From GCA-2746605 sp963710615 (GTDB lineage: Bacteria > Bacteroidota > Ignavibacteria > Ignavibacteriales > Melioribacteraceae): DNA of 64,000 nucleotides. The translations under genes and the position numbers were made by a program. Each line of letters starts with the position of its first letter. Positions within the stretch are counted from its first letter, which is position 1. Below the pieces are notes generated by a model. It was given only the letters and a program-made list of their open reading frames with translations, ran no database searches and was not told the origin of the DNA. The stretch lies in NCBI GenBank assembly GCA_963710615.1, contig CAVQBF010000024.1, positions 48,931 through 112,930 on the forward strand, in the 5' to 3' direction. Shown here piece by piece: positions 17,875 to 26,994 of the stretch.

Positions 17875-18384
17875 TTGGGAAAAATTTTCAAAATATTATT
17901 TTTCATTTTGATTCTAATATTGTTGAGCAATTGTACAAATCCGTTTGCACCAAAACTTGATAATGAACTTGGAAGCGGGACCTCGCTGATCAGTGATCAG
18001 AGTACAATAGAAGGTATTTTCCAAAATCTTCAATACGCATATACCTTTAAGGATACTACGATATACGGTAATTTATTGAGTGAAGAATTTACTTTTACGT
18101 ACAGAGACTATGATAGGGAAATTGATGTTGCATGGGGTAGGGAAGATGAGATGCGGGTTACATACGGACTTTTCAATAATTCAGAACGACTCGATTTAAT
18201 TTGGAATAATATTGTCGCAATTACGAGTGATTCAACAAACGTTGTACGCAGTTTTAATTTGACAATTACATTTAATCCAACGGATGTGATTTTTGTCGAT
18301 GGAAAAGTAAATCTGCAACTGGAAAAAATTAAATCAGAAAACAAGTGGCAGATAATTACTTGGATTGATGAATCAAATTTTTAG
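17875..18384 (+). CDS. Lipoprotein, NTF2/SnoaL-like (paralogue 2)
   Basis: 169 residues starting with TTG at 17875; the signal ends at lipobox LSNC. STIEGIFQNLQYAYTFKDTTIYGNLL parallels the helix of the preceding gene, and the C-terminus ends W-Q-I-I-T-W-I-D, the same pattern as its neighbour. A probable paralogue of 17271-17864 despite low overall identity. It lies 29 bases upstream of ftsX, so an envelope role linked to division is possible but unproven. Confidence 0.7.
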   Translation: MGKIFKILFFILILILLSNCTNPFAPKLDNELGSGTSLISDQSTIEGIFQNLQYAYTFKDTTIYGNLLSEEFTFTYRDYDREIDVAWGREDEMRVTYGLFNNSERLDLIWNNIVAITSDSTNVVRSFNLTITFNPTDVIFVDGKVNLQLEKIKSENKWQIITWIDESNF

Positions 18385-18413
18385 TAATTTTAGAAAAATT
18401 AAAAAGAAAATTT

Positions 18414-19283
18414 ATGTTTTTATACTACATTAAAGAAACTTTCAATTCATTATTTAGATCAAAATTAGGTTCATTACTAATTATTGTGACAACTGCAATA
18501 GCTATAATTTTTGTGACTTTCTCTATAGGATTAGTTGTTTTTTCATCTACAATAAATAACAAGTTGAAAGAAAATATCCGTATCAGTCTTTTTATTAATG
18601 ACTCGGTATCAAACTATTCAAATATTCAAAATGAATTAAAAGATAATATATATGTAGAATCATATAGACTTATTAGTAAGAGAGAAGCGTTAAAGTTAAT
18701 GCAGGAAAAAACAGGCAAAGATTTTTCGGCAGTCTTGGAAGCCAATCCTTTGCCGGCTTCATTTGAAGTTAAGCTTCATTCAGATAGTGTTTCTACAGAA
18801 TCAATTGAACCAATTGTAAAAACATTAGAAAGTACTAACGGAATTGATGATGTTGTTTACGATTATACACTTACTTTGCGGTTATTAAATTATATAAATT
18901 CATCTAAAAAAATTATTTATGGTGTATCAATCTTTTTAGTTCTTCTTTCCATTTATCTGGTTTATTCAAATAATAAATTATTGCTTTCCTCAAGAGTTAA
19001 TCAGTACGATACAATGAAACTAGTTGGTGCAAAACTGAGGACAATAAAAATCCCAATTTATTTTAATGGAATAATTATGGGAATGATATCCGCGACCATC
19101 TGTTTGTCTATTTATTACTTTGCAATTAATATTGCTTCAAAATTTTACAATCTTTCAATTTTTACTTTTGATGTAAAATACTTAATTGTGCTTGTAATAG
19201 TTCTCGGTATATTCTTTGGATTTTTAGGAAGTTTTCTGGCTACATTAAATGTATCACTAAAAATTAATAAGATCAAAATCTAA
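18414..19283 (+). CDS. ftsX: Cell division ABC-type permease FtsX
   Basis: 289 residues with FtsX topology: one N-terminal helix (about 20-42), a periplasmic domain (ENIRISLFINDSVS..., ALKLMQEKTGKDFSAVLEANPLPASFEV) and three C-terminal helices (about 163-182, 213-236, 252-280). FtsX with the ATPase FtsE regulates cell-wall hydrolases at the septum. The NQYDTMKLVGAKLRTIKIPIY coupling helix is typical. ftsE is not adjacent. Good match at normal length. Confidence 0.92.
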   Translation: MFLYYIKETFNSLFRSKLGSLLIIVTTAIAIIFVTFSIGLVVFSSTINNKLKENIRISLFINDSVSNYSNIQNELKDNIYVESYRLISKREALKLMQEKTGKDFSAVLEANPLPASFEVKLHSDSVSTESIEPIVKTLESTNGIDDVVYDYTLTLRLLNYINSSKKIIYGVSIFLVLLSIYLVYSNNKLLLSSRVNQYDTMKLVGAKLRTIKIPIYFNGIIMGMISATICLSIYYFAINIASKFYNLSIFTFDVKYLIVLVIVLGIFFGFLGSFLATLNVSLKINKIKI

Positions 19284-19536
19284 CTTTTCAGTTTTTATTT
19301 TACTCAAAATGATTTTTATTCTAGCTTAATGCAGTATTTTTTACTTGTAAAATTTGCATCCTAGGCTTTCCAAAAATCTAAGATTAACCACAAATTTGCC
19401 ATAAGCCACACATAAGTGTCTCATATTGGAACAAATTTCCCATGAAACCCTTCATTTCTTGATCCAAATCACCTCAATATAGTTAATAAATAAATCAATT
19501 TACTGGCATAATTTTGGACGAATTTATATAGATTAA

Positions 19537-19749
19537 ATGGAATTAATTATGCAAGTAAAAGCTTCTCAAGCTCAAAATATTGATTCAAATGAATTATTTT
19601 ATAATGAAATAATTTTAGAAAGTCGACAGAACCTTCTTTCAAAATATTTGGAAAAAATTACTTCAAATGATGTTGCGAAATTTAAAATATATCTTGGAAT
19701 AGTTTATTTTGTGATGGTTTCAGTGGTAACTTCCACACTATTTTTCTAG
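19537..19749 (+). CDS. Small single-pass membrane protein
   Basis: Up to 70 residues: a polar N-terminal half followed by one hydrophobic helix (about 48-69) at the very C-terminus. ATG 19549 (MQVKASQA) is an alternative start, with GGA upstream at 19536-19538. No family is recognised. It is convergent with the M14 carboxypeptidase gene seven bases away. It could be a tail-anchored protein or a chance frame. Confidence 0.4.
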   Translation: MELIMQVKASQAQNIDSNELFYNEIILESRQNLLSKYLEKITSNDVAKFKIYLGIVYFVMVSVVTSTLFF

Positions 19750-19756
19750 AAAAAAA

Positions 19757-21226
19757 CTAATATTCAATCCGTAAAATTGGGAATTCTCTGCTTAAAAGTA
19801 GCTTGGAAAATTCTTCATATTGAACCAAACCAAACATTGATTGCGGCTCAAGAGCTAATATAATTAAATTCCTTGCTAACTGTTTTGTCGGCACATAATA
19901 ATAATCTTCAAAATCCAAATTATTCACTTCTATTTTTTGAACTATTGGATATTTATTATTCAATTCCTCATCTAGAGAGTTCTTTATGCTAATAATTTTA
20001 TACTGAGTAATTTTATCGTCATTATTGTACGAATAATTATTGAAATTTATGTAATGTTTATTTAGCCAGTTTACAAGATTTACTTCTTGCTTGTCAACTA
20101 AATAAGCCTTTGGTGCTGCAACTTTTAAAATAGGATATACATTATTATGAAATTTGTCTAAATATATTAAGGTATCCTCTCCAGACCTAATTGAATTAAG
20201 TGTCAGTTTTTTAGCTGTTGATCCAAAATGTTCTTGTCTAAGAATCACTGAGTCTTGATTTAGCCTTAGTAATTCTTCTCTACTATTATTTACGATATCT
20301 TTTATTTCATTAACATTATTATTGAGAAATTTAAGCCAGCCTTTAATTGCCTCTAACTGTGTAAAACTCCTCCGTTCTAAATGATCATTTGAAACCTTTC
20401 CATTTTTGCCTTCAAGGATGAATGAAAAAGAATTATAAATACCTGTACTTTGCCGCCCATCATTAATATCTGTTGTGCTGTATCTTATCCTCTTAATATT
20501 TGGGGGCCCACCAACTATATACTGATTATGTGTAATTTCTTTTTCAGCAAGATACTTTTCAATGAATGGGATAAAATTATTTTTTGAAAAAGTTAAAATT
20601 CTTTCAGAAATATTTGGATTTGTTAATGTCCCAAACTGTACATCAAAATTTTTAATGTAACCAAAGTCAAGCCAACTTTTTGAGTATGGGTTGTATTCAT
20701 GTATGTCTAAAATAGCTTCAGGTAATATTTTGTGGAATTGATTTTTCAGGAATTTGCTTTCAATTTCATCAACTAGTAAATGATCTCGATTTAGATCAGT
20801 ATCGTTTCCATTTCTTCTCTGATCATTGTCTGAACCATCAGGATTCATCTGAGGGATGACATAAATATCAAGATTGTTTAAATACTCAGGATATTCATTA
20901 TTTTTAATTTCATTAAGTAGCAGCAATACTGCCTCTTTCCCAGAATGTTCGTTTCCATGCTGTTGTGCAAACATTAAAACTTTTAGCTTTTCATCTACCT
21001 TAAAATATTTATTGATATTTAACAAATAGATTGAATTATTTTTTATTGTTAATGCTGAATCTACAATTTTAATATGCTCCGACTTTTTTGATATATCATA
21101 AATGAAAGCTTTTAAATCTTTTGATTCAGTGAAGTGTTTAAAATTATTTTCCTCAAGTGGAGTTTGGTTATGTTGCTTACATGCAATTAAAATTATTAAT
21201 AGAAATATGAGGGGATATTTTTTCAT
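19757..21226 (-). CDS. M14 zinc carboxypeptidase lipoprotein
   Basis: 489 residues; lipoprotein signal with Cys16 (LIAC). Zinc-ligand motif HxxE is His90/Glu93 in QQHGNEHSGKEA, third ligand His176 in LDIHEYNP, substrate-binding NPDG and DLNRD near 128-148, and catalytic Glu272 in FILEGKNG. This is a complete metallocarboxypeptidase core with a C-terminal extension of about 200 residues. It is the last gene of the ten-gene operon, its ATG overlapping the upstream stop (ATGA). It would trim C-terminal residues from peptides or polymer fragments at the envelope. Specificity cannot be read from sequence. Confidence 0.85.
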   Translation of the reverse strand: MKKYPLIFLLIILIACKQHNQTPLEENNFKHFTESKDLKAFIYDISKKSEHIKIVDSALTIKNNSIYLLNINKYFKVDEKLKVLMFAQQHGNEHSGKEAVLLLLNEIKNNEYPEYLNNLDIYVIPQMNPDGSDNDQRRNGNDTDLNRDHLLVDEIESKFLKNQFHKILPEAILDIHEYNPYSKSWLDFGYIKNFDVQFGTLTNPNISERILTFSKNNFIPFIEKYLAEKEITHNQYIVGGPPNIKRIRYSTTDINDGRQSTGIYNSFSFILEGKNGKVSNDHLERRSFTQLEAIKGWLKFLNNNVNEIKDIVNNSREELLRLNQDSVILRQEHFGSTAKKLTLNSIRSGEDTLIYLDKFHNNVYPILKVAAPKAYLVDKQEVNLVNWLNKHYINFNNYSYNNDDKITQYKIISIKNSLDEELNNKYPIVQKIEVNNLDFEDYYYVPTKQLARNLIILALEPQSMFGLVQYEEFSKLLLSREFPILRIEY

Positions 21227-23241
21227 TTAAGATAGATTACTTTTTGAAATTTCACACTGTTTGTTGAACTAAATCTAACAAAATAGATGCCCGTTGTGGA
21301 ATTAATGGATATGGAATTAAAATCAATTGAGATTTTATGAACTCCTTGTTTAAATGAATTATCGGCAACTGAAATTACTTTTTCTCCCAAAATATTAAAT
21401 AGTTCAATTTTAATTCTTTCATTTCGATTTGTTCTAAAGGATAAAACTGTTTGAGAATTAAATGGATTTGGATAATTATTGTAAATTTCAAAATTGTCAG
21501 ATAATTGATAATTACTAAATTCATTATTAAATGAAGTAAGTGATCCGTTTTCAATTGAGTAAACTTTGTTTATAGTTGAAATTGTATATCTCAAATTATT
21601 CATAGCTACTACTTGTCTGTTGCCGGAACCTCCCTTTAATTTTGTACTTGATGAATCAATATATTCTGTTCCCCTTGCATCAATAACTATTAATGGAGTA
21701 CTCCCATTAACATGTATCTGTTTGTTACTAGCATCAATTTTAGTATTTGAATTGATATCCAGATATAATCCAATTCTTTTTCTTCCGCGCATCATTCCAT
21801 AAGTCAATGCAGAAATTCTATTCTCATAAAAATCGCTATCTTCAAAAATCATGGGCTGAAATATAAAATCACCAAATAAATTAATGCCTGAAGTAATTCT
21901 CATTCTTCCATAATAAGAAGACAAATAATCAATATCTGTATTATAAACAAATAATTCTCCAGCCGATTTACCATTATTGCCGAACAACATAAAATTTGAT
22001 TTTGAGTTTATCTTTTGGTTTAAAGCAGATCCTATATTAGAAGTAGAATCACTTAGGATTGATGATAAATTATAATTTTCAAAATTAACGATGAATGACT
22101 GGCATTCTAAAATTTGATTTGCAATATTGGTACTTTCAACTGAGTCCTGTGAAATGACAACTAACTCAGACTCAATCTTTTCTTGAGATAATCTATCAAA
22201 AATCGGCTTTTGAAAGTCAATATCCTCTGATTCTGAAATAATTCCAATCTTTCCTGAAAATGAACTTCCCAAAAATGAATCTAGATGGAAATTGGCATTC
22301 AAGGATGTACTATTTTGGCCAGTTAAGTAAAAGTCAGTTTTAGGTAGGGATATTGCTTCTGATTTACCAATATACACGCACTTTCGGGATAATTAACAAC
22401 TTCCTCAATATTAAAATCATACGACCAATTATCTGTTAGTTTATTACAAGAAATATTCTCAATGGAATACTGATTAGTTTCACCGGTAATATTTGTTAAG
22501 TGATCGAAATGAAAAAATTGATACCGCACCGCTTCCGTAAACGGTTGCTAGTCCATATTTATCGATGCATATTGCTGTCTTGTCATCTATTCCAACTCCC
22601 AGAATACTGCGGTTATTTAGTTTGTAATATTTAAACATCATTGCAATCAGTCTTCCGAATCTTCCACGTTCGATGAAATGTGTATCAAAGAGTACACTAC
22701 GTAAATCTAAAAAATCATCCTCTAATGCAACAGATGAAGAAAGAGGATTAGACAATGACTGTTTTGAATCAATGCTGCCAAACTGTGCACTGAATACAAC
22801 TTCTCCTAATATCATTGCACCTGCACTCGTTCCGGCAACCACTCCTCCGGATAAATAAATTGATTTAATTGCATCTTCAGTTTTTGTGCCTTTCCAGTAT
22901 GATATATATTTCCACTGATCTCCGCCTTTAATAAATAATGCTCTTGCAGATTTTATTTCATCAATAATTGACGAATCATTTGCAAGAATTGAGGAAGAAA
23001 TTATGACATTTTTAACTTCAGAAGCCCCAAATGATTTGAAATAATTAACCATCCAATCATCTTGTTCTGAATAGGAAAGAATAACAATTTTACTGCTGTC
23101 AGATTTCTCCACGATCCAACTATATGGAATATCGCTCCATGAATTATAGTCTTCTGACCCTCCGCCTACTGCACAAATATATCCTTGGGAAAACAGAAAG
23201 GTGTTTACTAAAATCAAAAATAGAAAGCAATATTGCAACAT
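21223..23241 (-). CDS. T9SS-exported cyanophycinase-family peptidase (S51), two frameshifts
   Basis: Signal peptide, then an S51 cyanophycinase domain (about 20-250): ICAVGGGSE, FIKGGDQW, nucleophile Ser139 in AGTSAGAMILGE, His188 in FDTHFIERGRFGRL, GVGIDDKTAI. A middle region of about 300 residues follows, then a T9SS sorting domain (NNYPNPFNSQT...ILGEKVIS...GIYFVRFSS). Two indels split it: an extra base in the A-run at 22512-22517 and a missing base near 22374-22381. Correcting both keeps exactly 673 codons. Cyanophycinases cut the Asp-Arg polymer cyanophycin to beta-Asp-Arg dipeptides; export to the surface implies extracellular substrate. Polymer specificity is inferred. Confidence 0.82.
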
Positions 23242-24233
23242 TAGAAATCTAACCCAACTGTAATTCTATGAACATTGGGAAGCAAATCATAAACTGAATA
23301 TGAATAATCAAACGCGACTCTCGATTGCGAAAATGGAAGATTTGCACCAACTCCAAGTGTTAAGCCTTCATCATCGTAATTATAGCGATACCCTGATCTT
23401 AAAAATATTCTATTATAAAAAGCTAGTTCAGTTCCAATATTAATTCTCTCCTTATTATCATTTGGATGAACTGCATCAATTTCTGTTATCATGCTAAAAA
23501 AGTCTGTCTGAATAATATCCAATGCAAATCCGACTTGAAATGATAGAGGAAGAGGATATTCTTCAGTTAGAAGTCTTGCAGGAGTTAGTCTATTTTTGGG
23601 AATATTTTGTTCCTTGTCGTAAGTGACATTAAGATCCTCACCATCAAATTGTAAGTCAGCTCCAAAATTTTTCATACTCATGGCAATAGTTAAATTTTGC
23701 CAATCAAGTTTATATTGTGTCCCAATATCAAAAGCCAATCCTGAAGATGATTCATTCCATATTCTTTGCTGCACATATTTAGCTGTTATTCCAAAAGAAA
23801 ATTTATCTGTTAAAAATCTTGAGTAAGATAAACCAATAGCTAAATCTTGCGAATCAAAAAACCGACCGCTCCCATTTGGATTATTTTCTGTGGTAATTTC
23901 CATTTTATCCATCGAAAAAATAATTGCACTTACGGAAAATACACCTATGCCGTCAAAATTAAAGCCGGCAGCTATTGAATTGTAATCAAATAAATCGAAC
24001 CAGCGCATATAAGAAAATTTAACTGAATTTGATTTAATCTTAGCTGTACCGGCAGGGTTCCAGAAAACAGCTGATACATCATTGACTAACCCCACGTATG
24101 CTCCGCCTAAAGCAGAGGAACGTGCATCAGCTGGAATTTCAAGAAACTGGGCCCCAGAAGCCCCAAGATTTGGATTTTGTGCAAAAATTATTGCTGAACT
24201 AATAAAACTTATGAGTAAAATTATTTTTTTCAT
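23241..24233 (-). CDS. PorV/PorQ-family outer membrane protein
   Basis: A 330-residue beta-barrel with cleavable signal (MKKIILLISFISSAIIFAQ). FLEIPADARSSALGGAYVGLVNDVSAVFWNPAGTA is the FadL-like/PorV N-terminal motif, and it ends in an aromatic residue (VGLDF), typical of barrels. PorV shuttles T9SS cargo to the sortase in Bacteroidota; related paralogues are common beside T9SS cargo genes. Here it sits between two T9SS-tagged proteins, one base overlapping the next, which suggests a locus-specific cargo-handling role. That role is inference. Confidence 0.82.
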   Translation of the reverse strand: MKKIILLISFISSAIIFAQNPNLGASGAQFLEIPADARSSALGGAYVGLVNDVSAVFWNPAGTAKIKSNSVKFSYMRWFDLFDYNSIAAGFNFDGIGVFSVSAIIFSMDKMEITTENNPNGSGRFFDSQDLAIGLSYSRFLTDKFSFGITAKYVQQRIWNESSSGLAFDIGTQYKLDWQNLTIAMSMKNFGADLQFDGEDLNVTYDKEQNIPKNRLTPARLLTEEYPLPLSFQVGFALDIIQTDFFSMITEIDAVHPNDNKERINIGTELAFYNRIFLRSGYRYNYDDEGLTLGVGANLPFSQSRVAFDYSYSVYDLLPNVHRITVGLDF

Positions 24234-24251
24234 AACTAATACACACTCAAG

Positions 24252-26981
24252 TTATTTAATAATTGCAAATCTATTTAAGAACTCTGTTTCCTTTGTTTTG
24301 ACAAGGTAAATATAAATTCCTGGAGCAACTTCTCTTCCACCTTCAGCTCGTAAATCCCAAATTGCTGTGCCCGAAGAGGATTCGTGTCTAATTGTTTTTA
24401 CAAGGTCAGCATCAACTGTAAATATTGAAATTGTACATTCAGTGGGAAGATTAATAAACTGAATTTGTCTAAGAGGTTCCCTTCTTAATTCACCAAATTC
24501 TGGCTCGTAAAGGGAAGATACTATATAAGGATTTGGTACAACTTTAATTTTGTTAATGTCTTCTTTCTCTCTATTTTTATCAATTACAGGAGGATTAATT
24601 CCGAATTGATAGGCATCTAACAAATTTGGCTCAACCGGTATAATAGTAGTGATAGAGAAGATGTTCGTTGCATCGGGTGGATTCTCATTATCAAACTCTA
24701 TTCTCCCTTCAATGCCATTAAACGAAAAGTAATCTCTGTTATAGAGTGAATCAAAAGTTGCAATCAACGAATTATCTGCTGCATCTGCTAAATCAAGTGA
24801 GATGAATTTATTACCTACTCCATCTTGATCATTGGCTTTAACTTTAATTAAATAGGTTTTATTGATTATATCATCTTCTGATACAACCTCAAAACTTAAA
24901 TCCAATTTATCTTCCCCGCCAATTCTTGAAAAATCTGAAATCAGATTTGGTTTGGTCATTTTAAATACCACCCCATCTGTTGTTGCCTGGATTTGATCTA
25001 TCAAAAATCTCCTCGGATACATTACCGTATCAGAATTATTTTTTACAGTTCTAACAGCAAATCTTACAGTAAGAAGATCACCTTCTTTCGGAAGATGTTC
25101 CAAATCATTTGGATCAGGATCTCGCAATAAAACTGATAAACCATTATTTAATTTATATTGTCTATCACTAAGATATACTCTTGGACTAGGTTCAATTACT
25201 TCGTCTAAAGCTAAATTAATCAACTCGTACGTTCTGTTCGATAGGAAATGAATTCCGTATTCTATCATTGAAGTTTGGTTTGAGTCAGTGATTATAATTT
25301 CACCATCTGTTTTTAATTTACCTTCTTCACGCTTAAATACATAATCAAAATTAACTTTGTATTCATTATCAGCTAATTCTGATAAATTCACTGGTTCAAC
25401 AGTCAATGAATAATTAGAATTACCAGCCCCTGCGTAAATTACTTCGGTTGGAGAGACTGGAGAATAACCAGCTGCTGATGAGAGTGGTTTTAATATAACA
25501 AGATTCTGTGCATTTGAATTTGTCCCTTTGGGTGATTCTAAACTTGCTGTTACAGAGTCACCTTTATCAAAAGATGTAATTGAGTACCAATATTCGAATC
25601 CATTAAGGACAGTTTCATCAGTATAACTATACTGAAGTCCACTAGCATTTTTAATGTTGTACTCAGCAATTTTTTCCCAATTTATTCCCTCATCAATACT
25701 TCTATACAATCGGTAACCCTCAAAATCAGCAATACCACTAAAATTATCAATTGATGATTCGGCTAAATCGTCCCAGAAAAGCGTATTTTTTGAATCACCT
25801 GCAACTCCTGTTAAATTAGGTGTTAAGGGAGGTTTACTTATTTCAAAATCAAAGTTTTGAATTGTGTATGCATTATCCAAATATGCAATCATTTCTTCAT
25901 AATTCTCTCCTGCTATTATTGCGGTAAAAAATGTAAGTGTGTCTCCGGCCCCAATCTCGTAAGGTCCGCTTGCAATATTAGCTACAATATCTAAACCACT
26001 TGAAGGAATTGTTGATGGATCATCATAATGAATGTCTGCGTTATTTCCTATGTGAAAATATCTACCGCTGAGAGGTGAATCGAATAGTGATTGGCTGCTA
26101 GACATGATGCCATATTGTATGGAATCCTGATCCTCATCATCGAAATAAAGATTGTAATGCATATCTGTAATGCCTAACTCTTTACCATCAACTATTGGGG
26201 TTTTGATGAAAGCAACCCCCATCATACCGGTTTTATTGCCTTCCCACTCGTTTGATATCCCGTCATCAGAAAAATACAAGAAGTTTTTTTCTTTAATAAA
26301 GTCAATTCGATCGTCACCATATTCAGGATCACCACCGCTTATGTTACCAATATCTAGATCAATATAGAGCCCAAAGTATAGATCGGTATAATTATTTGCG
26401 CTGTTATTTATTATGTCGTATTTATAGAAGATAATATTTTGAGCAAAATTGATTCCATATGAATAACCTGTCTGAGCTAGTGCAATATCCAATACTTTTC
26501 TTGAATTGTTAACATCATCATAAATGCAGTATGTGTCTTGCTGTGATTTTATAACTGGATTTCCGTTTTTATCCTTAACTGGCCATCCATCTTCAGGCCA
26601 AGTTGAGGTATTATCCGAAGTGGCTACAAATGCAAGTTCATTATTATGATAGCCTCCAACTGCTTCCCATTCCTCATTATCTGTATACCTTGCTTGAATA
26701 ACATTTCCTGGAATCCCCACCATTGGGTTTATTCTATAAATATAATGTTTACCGCTATTAATTGGAAATTCACCTGAGGGCCCTTGTGTAATTCTGCGGG
26801 GATACAATTTCCCACGGTTTTCAAAAAATAAACCAATATTTCCAACATTATGAAGCCCACCAGCTCTATCTTCAATTCCGCTTGTTTTCTGTAGTGTTTC
26901 AGATGCTCTATCTTGCCATCTTTCTTGAGCAATTATTAAAGATGAAACGAGAATAAAAAATATGATAAGTTTCTTTTTCAT
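24252..26981 (-). CDS. Large T9SS-sorted surface protein with fibronectin-like region
   Basis: 909 residues with a signal peptide and an N-terminal region rich in acidic repeats of the type D-N-x-E-W (25-350). A fibronectin type III-like segment follows (LFWDDLAESSIDNFSGIADFEGYRLYRSIDEG, about 400-480), then a beta-sandwich region and a C-terminal sorting domain (VVPNPYIVSS...TISIFTVDADLVKTIR...GIYIYLVKTKE). No catalytic motif was recognised. Placed between the receptor and PorV-like gene, it is probably a surface binding or assembly partner of the TonB receptor. Function unknown. Confidence 0.78.
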   Translation of the reverse strand: MKKKLIIFFILVSSLIIAQERWQDRASETLQKTSGIEDRAGGLHNVGNIGLFFENRGKLYPRRITQGPSGEFPINSGKHYIYRINPMVGIPGNVIQARYTDNEEWEAVGGYHNNELAFVATSDNTSTWPEDGWPVKDKNGNPVIKSQQDTYCIYDDVNNSRKVLDIALAQTGYSYGINFAQNIIFYKYDIINNSANNYTDLYFGLYIDLDIGNISGGDPEYGDDRIDFIKEKNFLYFSDDGISNEWEGNKTGMMGVAFIKTPIVDGKELGITDMHYNLYFDDEDQDSIQYGIMSSSQSLFDSPLSGRYFHIGNNADIHYDDPSTIPSSGLDIVANIASGPYEIGAGDTLTFFTAIIAGENYEEMIAYLDNAYTIQNFDFEISKPPLTPNLTGVAGDSKNTLFWDDLAESSIDNFSGIADFEGYRLYRSIDEGINWEKIAEYNIKNASGLQYSYTDETVLNGFEYWYSITSFDKGDSVTASLESPKGTNSNAQNLVILKPLSSAAGYSPVSPTEVIYAGAGNSNYSLTVEPVNLSELADNEYKVNFDYVFKREEGKLKTDGEIIITDSNQTSMIEYGIHFLSNRTYELINLALDEVIEPSPRVYLSDRQYKLNNGLSVLLRDPDPNDLEHLPKEGDLLTVRFAVRTVKNNSDTVMYPRRFLIDQIQATTDGVVFKMTKPNLISDFSRIGGEDKLDLSFEVVSEDDIINKTYLIKVKANDQDGVGNKFISLDLADAADNSLIATFDSLYNRDYFSFNGIEGRIEFDNENPPDATNIFSITTIIPVEPNLLDAYQFGINPPVIDKNREKEDINKIKVVPNPYIVSSLYEPEFGELRREPLRQIQFINLPTECTISIFTVDADLVKTIRHESSSGTAIWDLRAEGGREVAPGIYIYLVKTKETEFLNRFAIIK

Positions 26982-26994
26982 TTTATACCTTTTA

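Noticed and set aside
19504..19518. Sigma-54-like promoter (TGGCATAATTTTGGA) before the small membrane protein gene
   Set aside because: The GG-to-GC spacing is one base short and the -12 GC is missing.
22323..22529. Independent small gene between the S51 domain and the T9SS domain
   Set aside because: Its translation continues the cyanophycinase sequence at both ends; it is the middle of a frameshifted gene.
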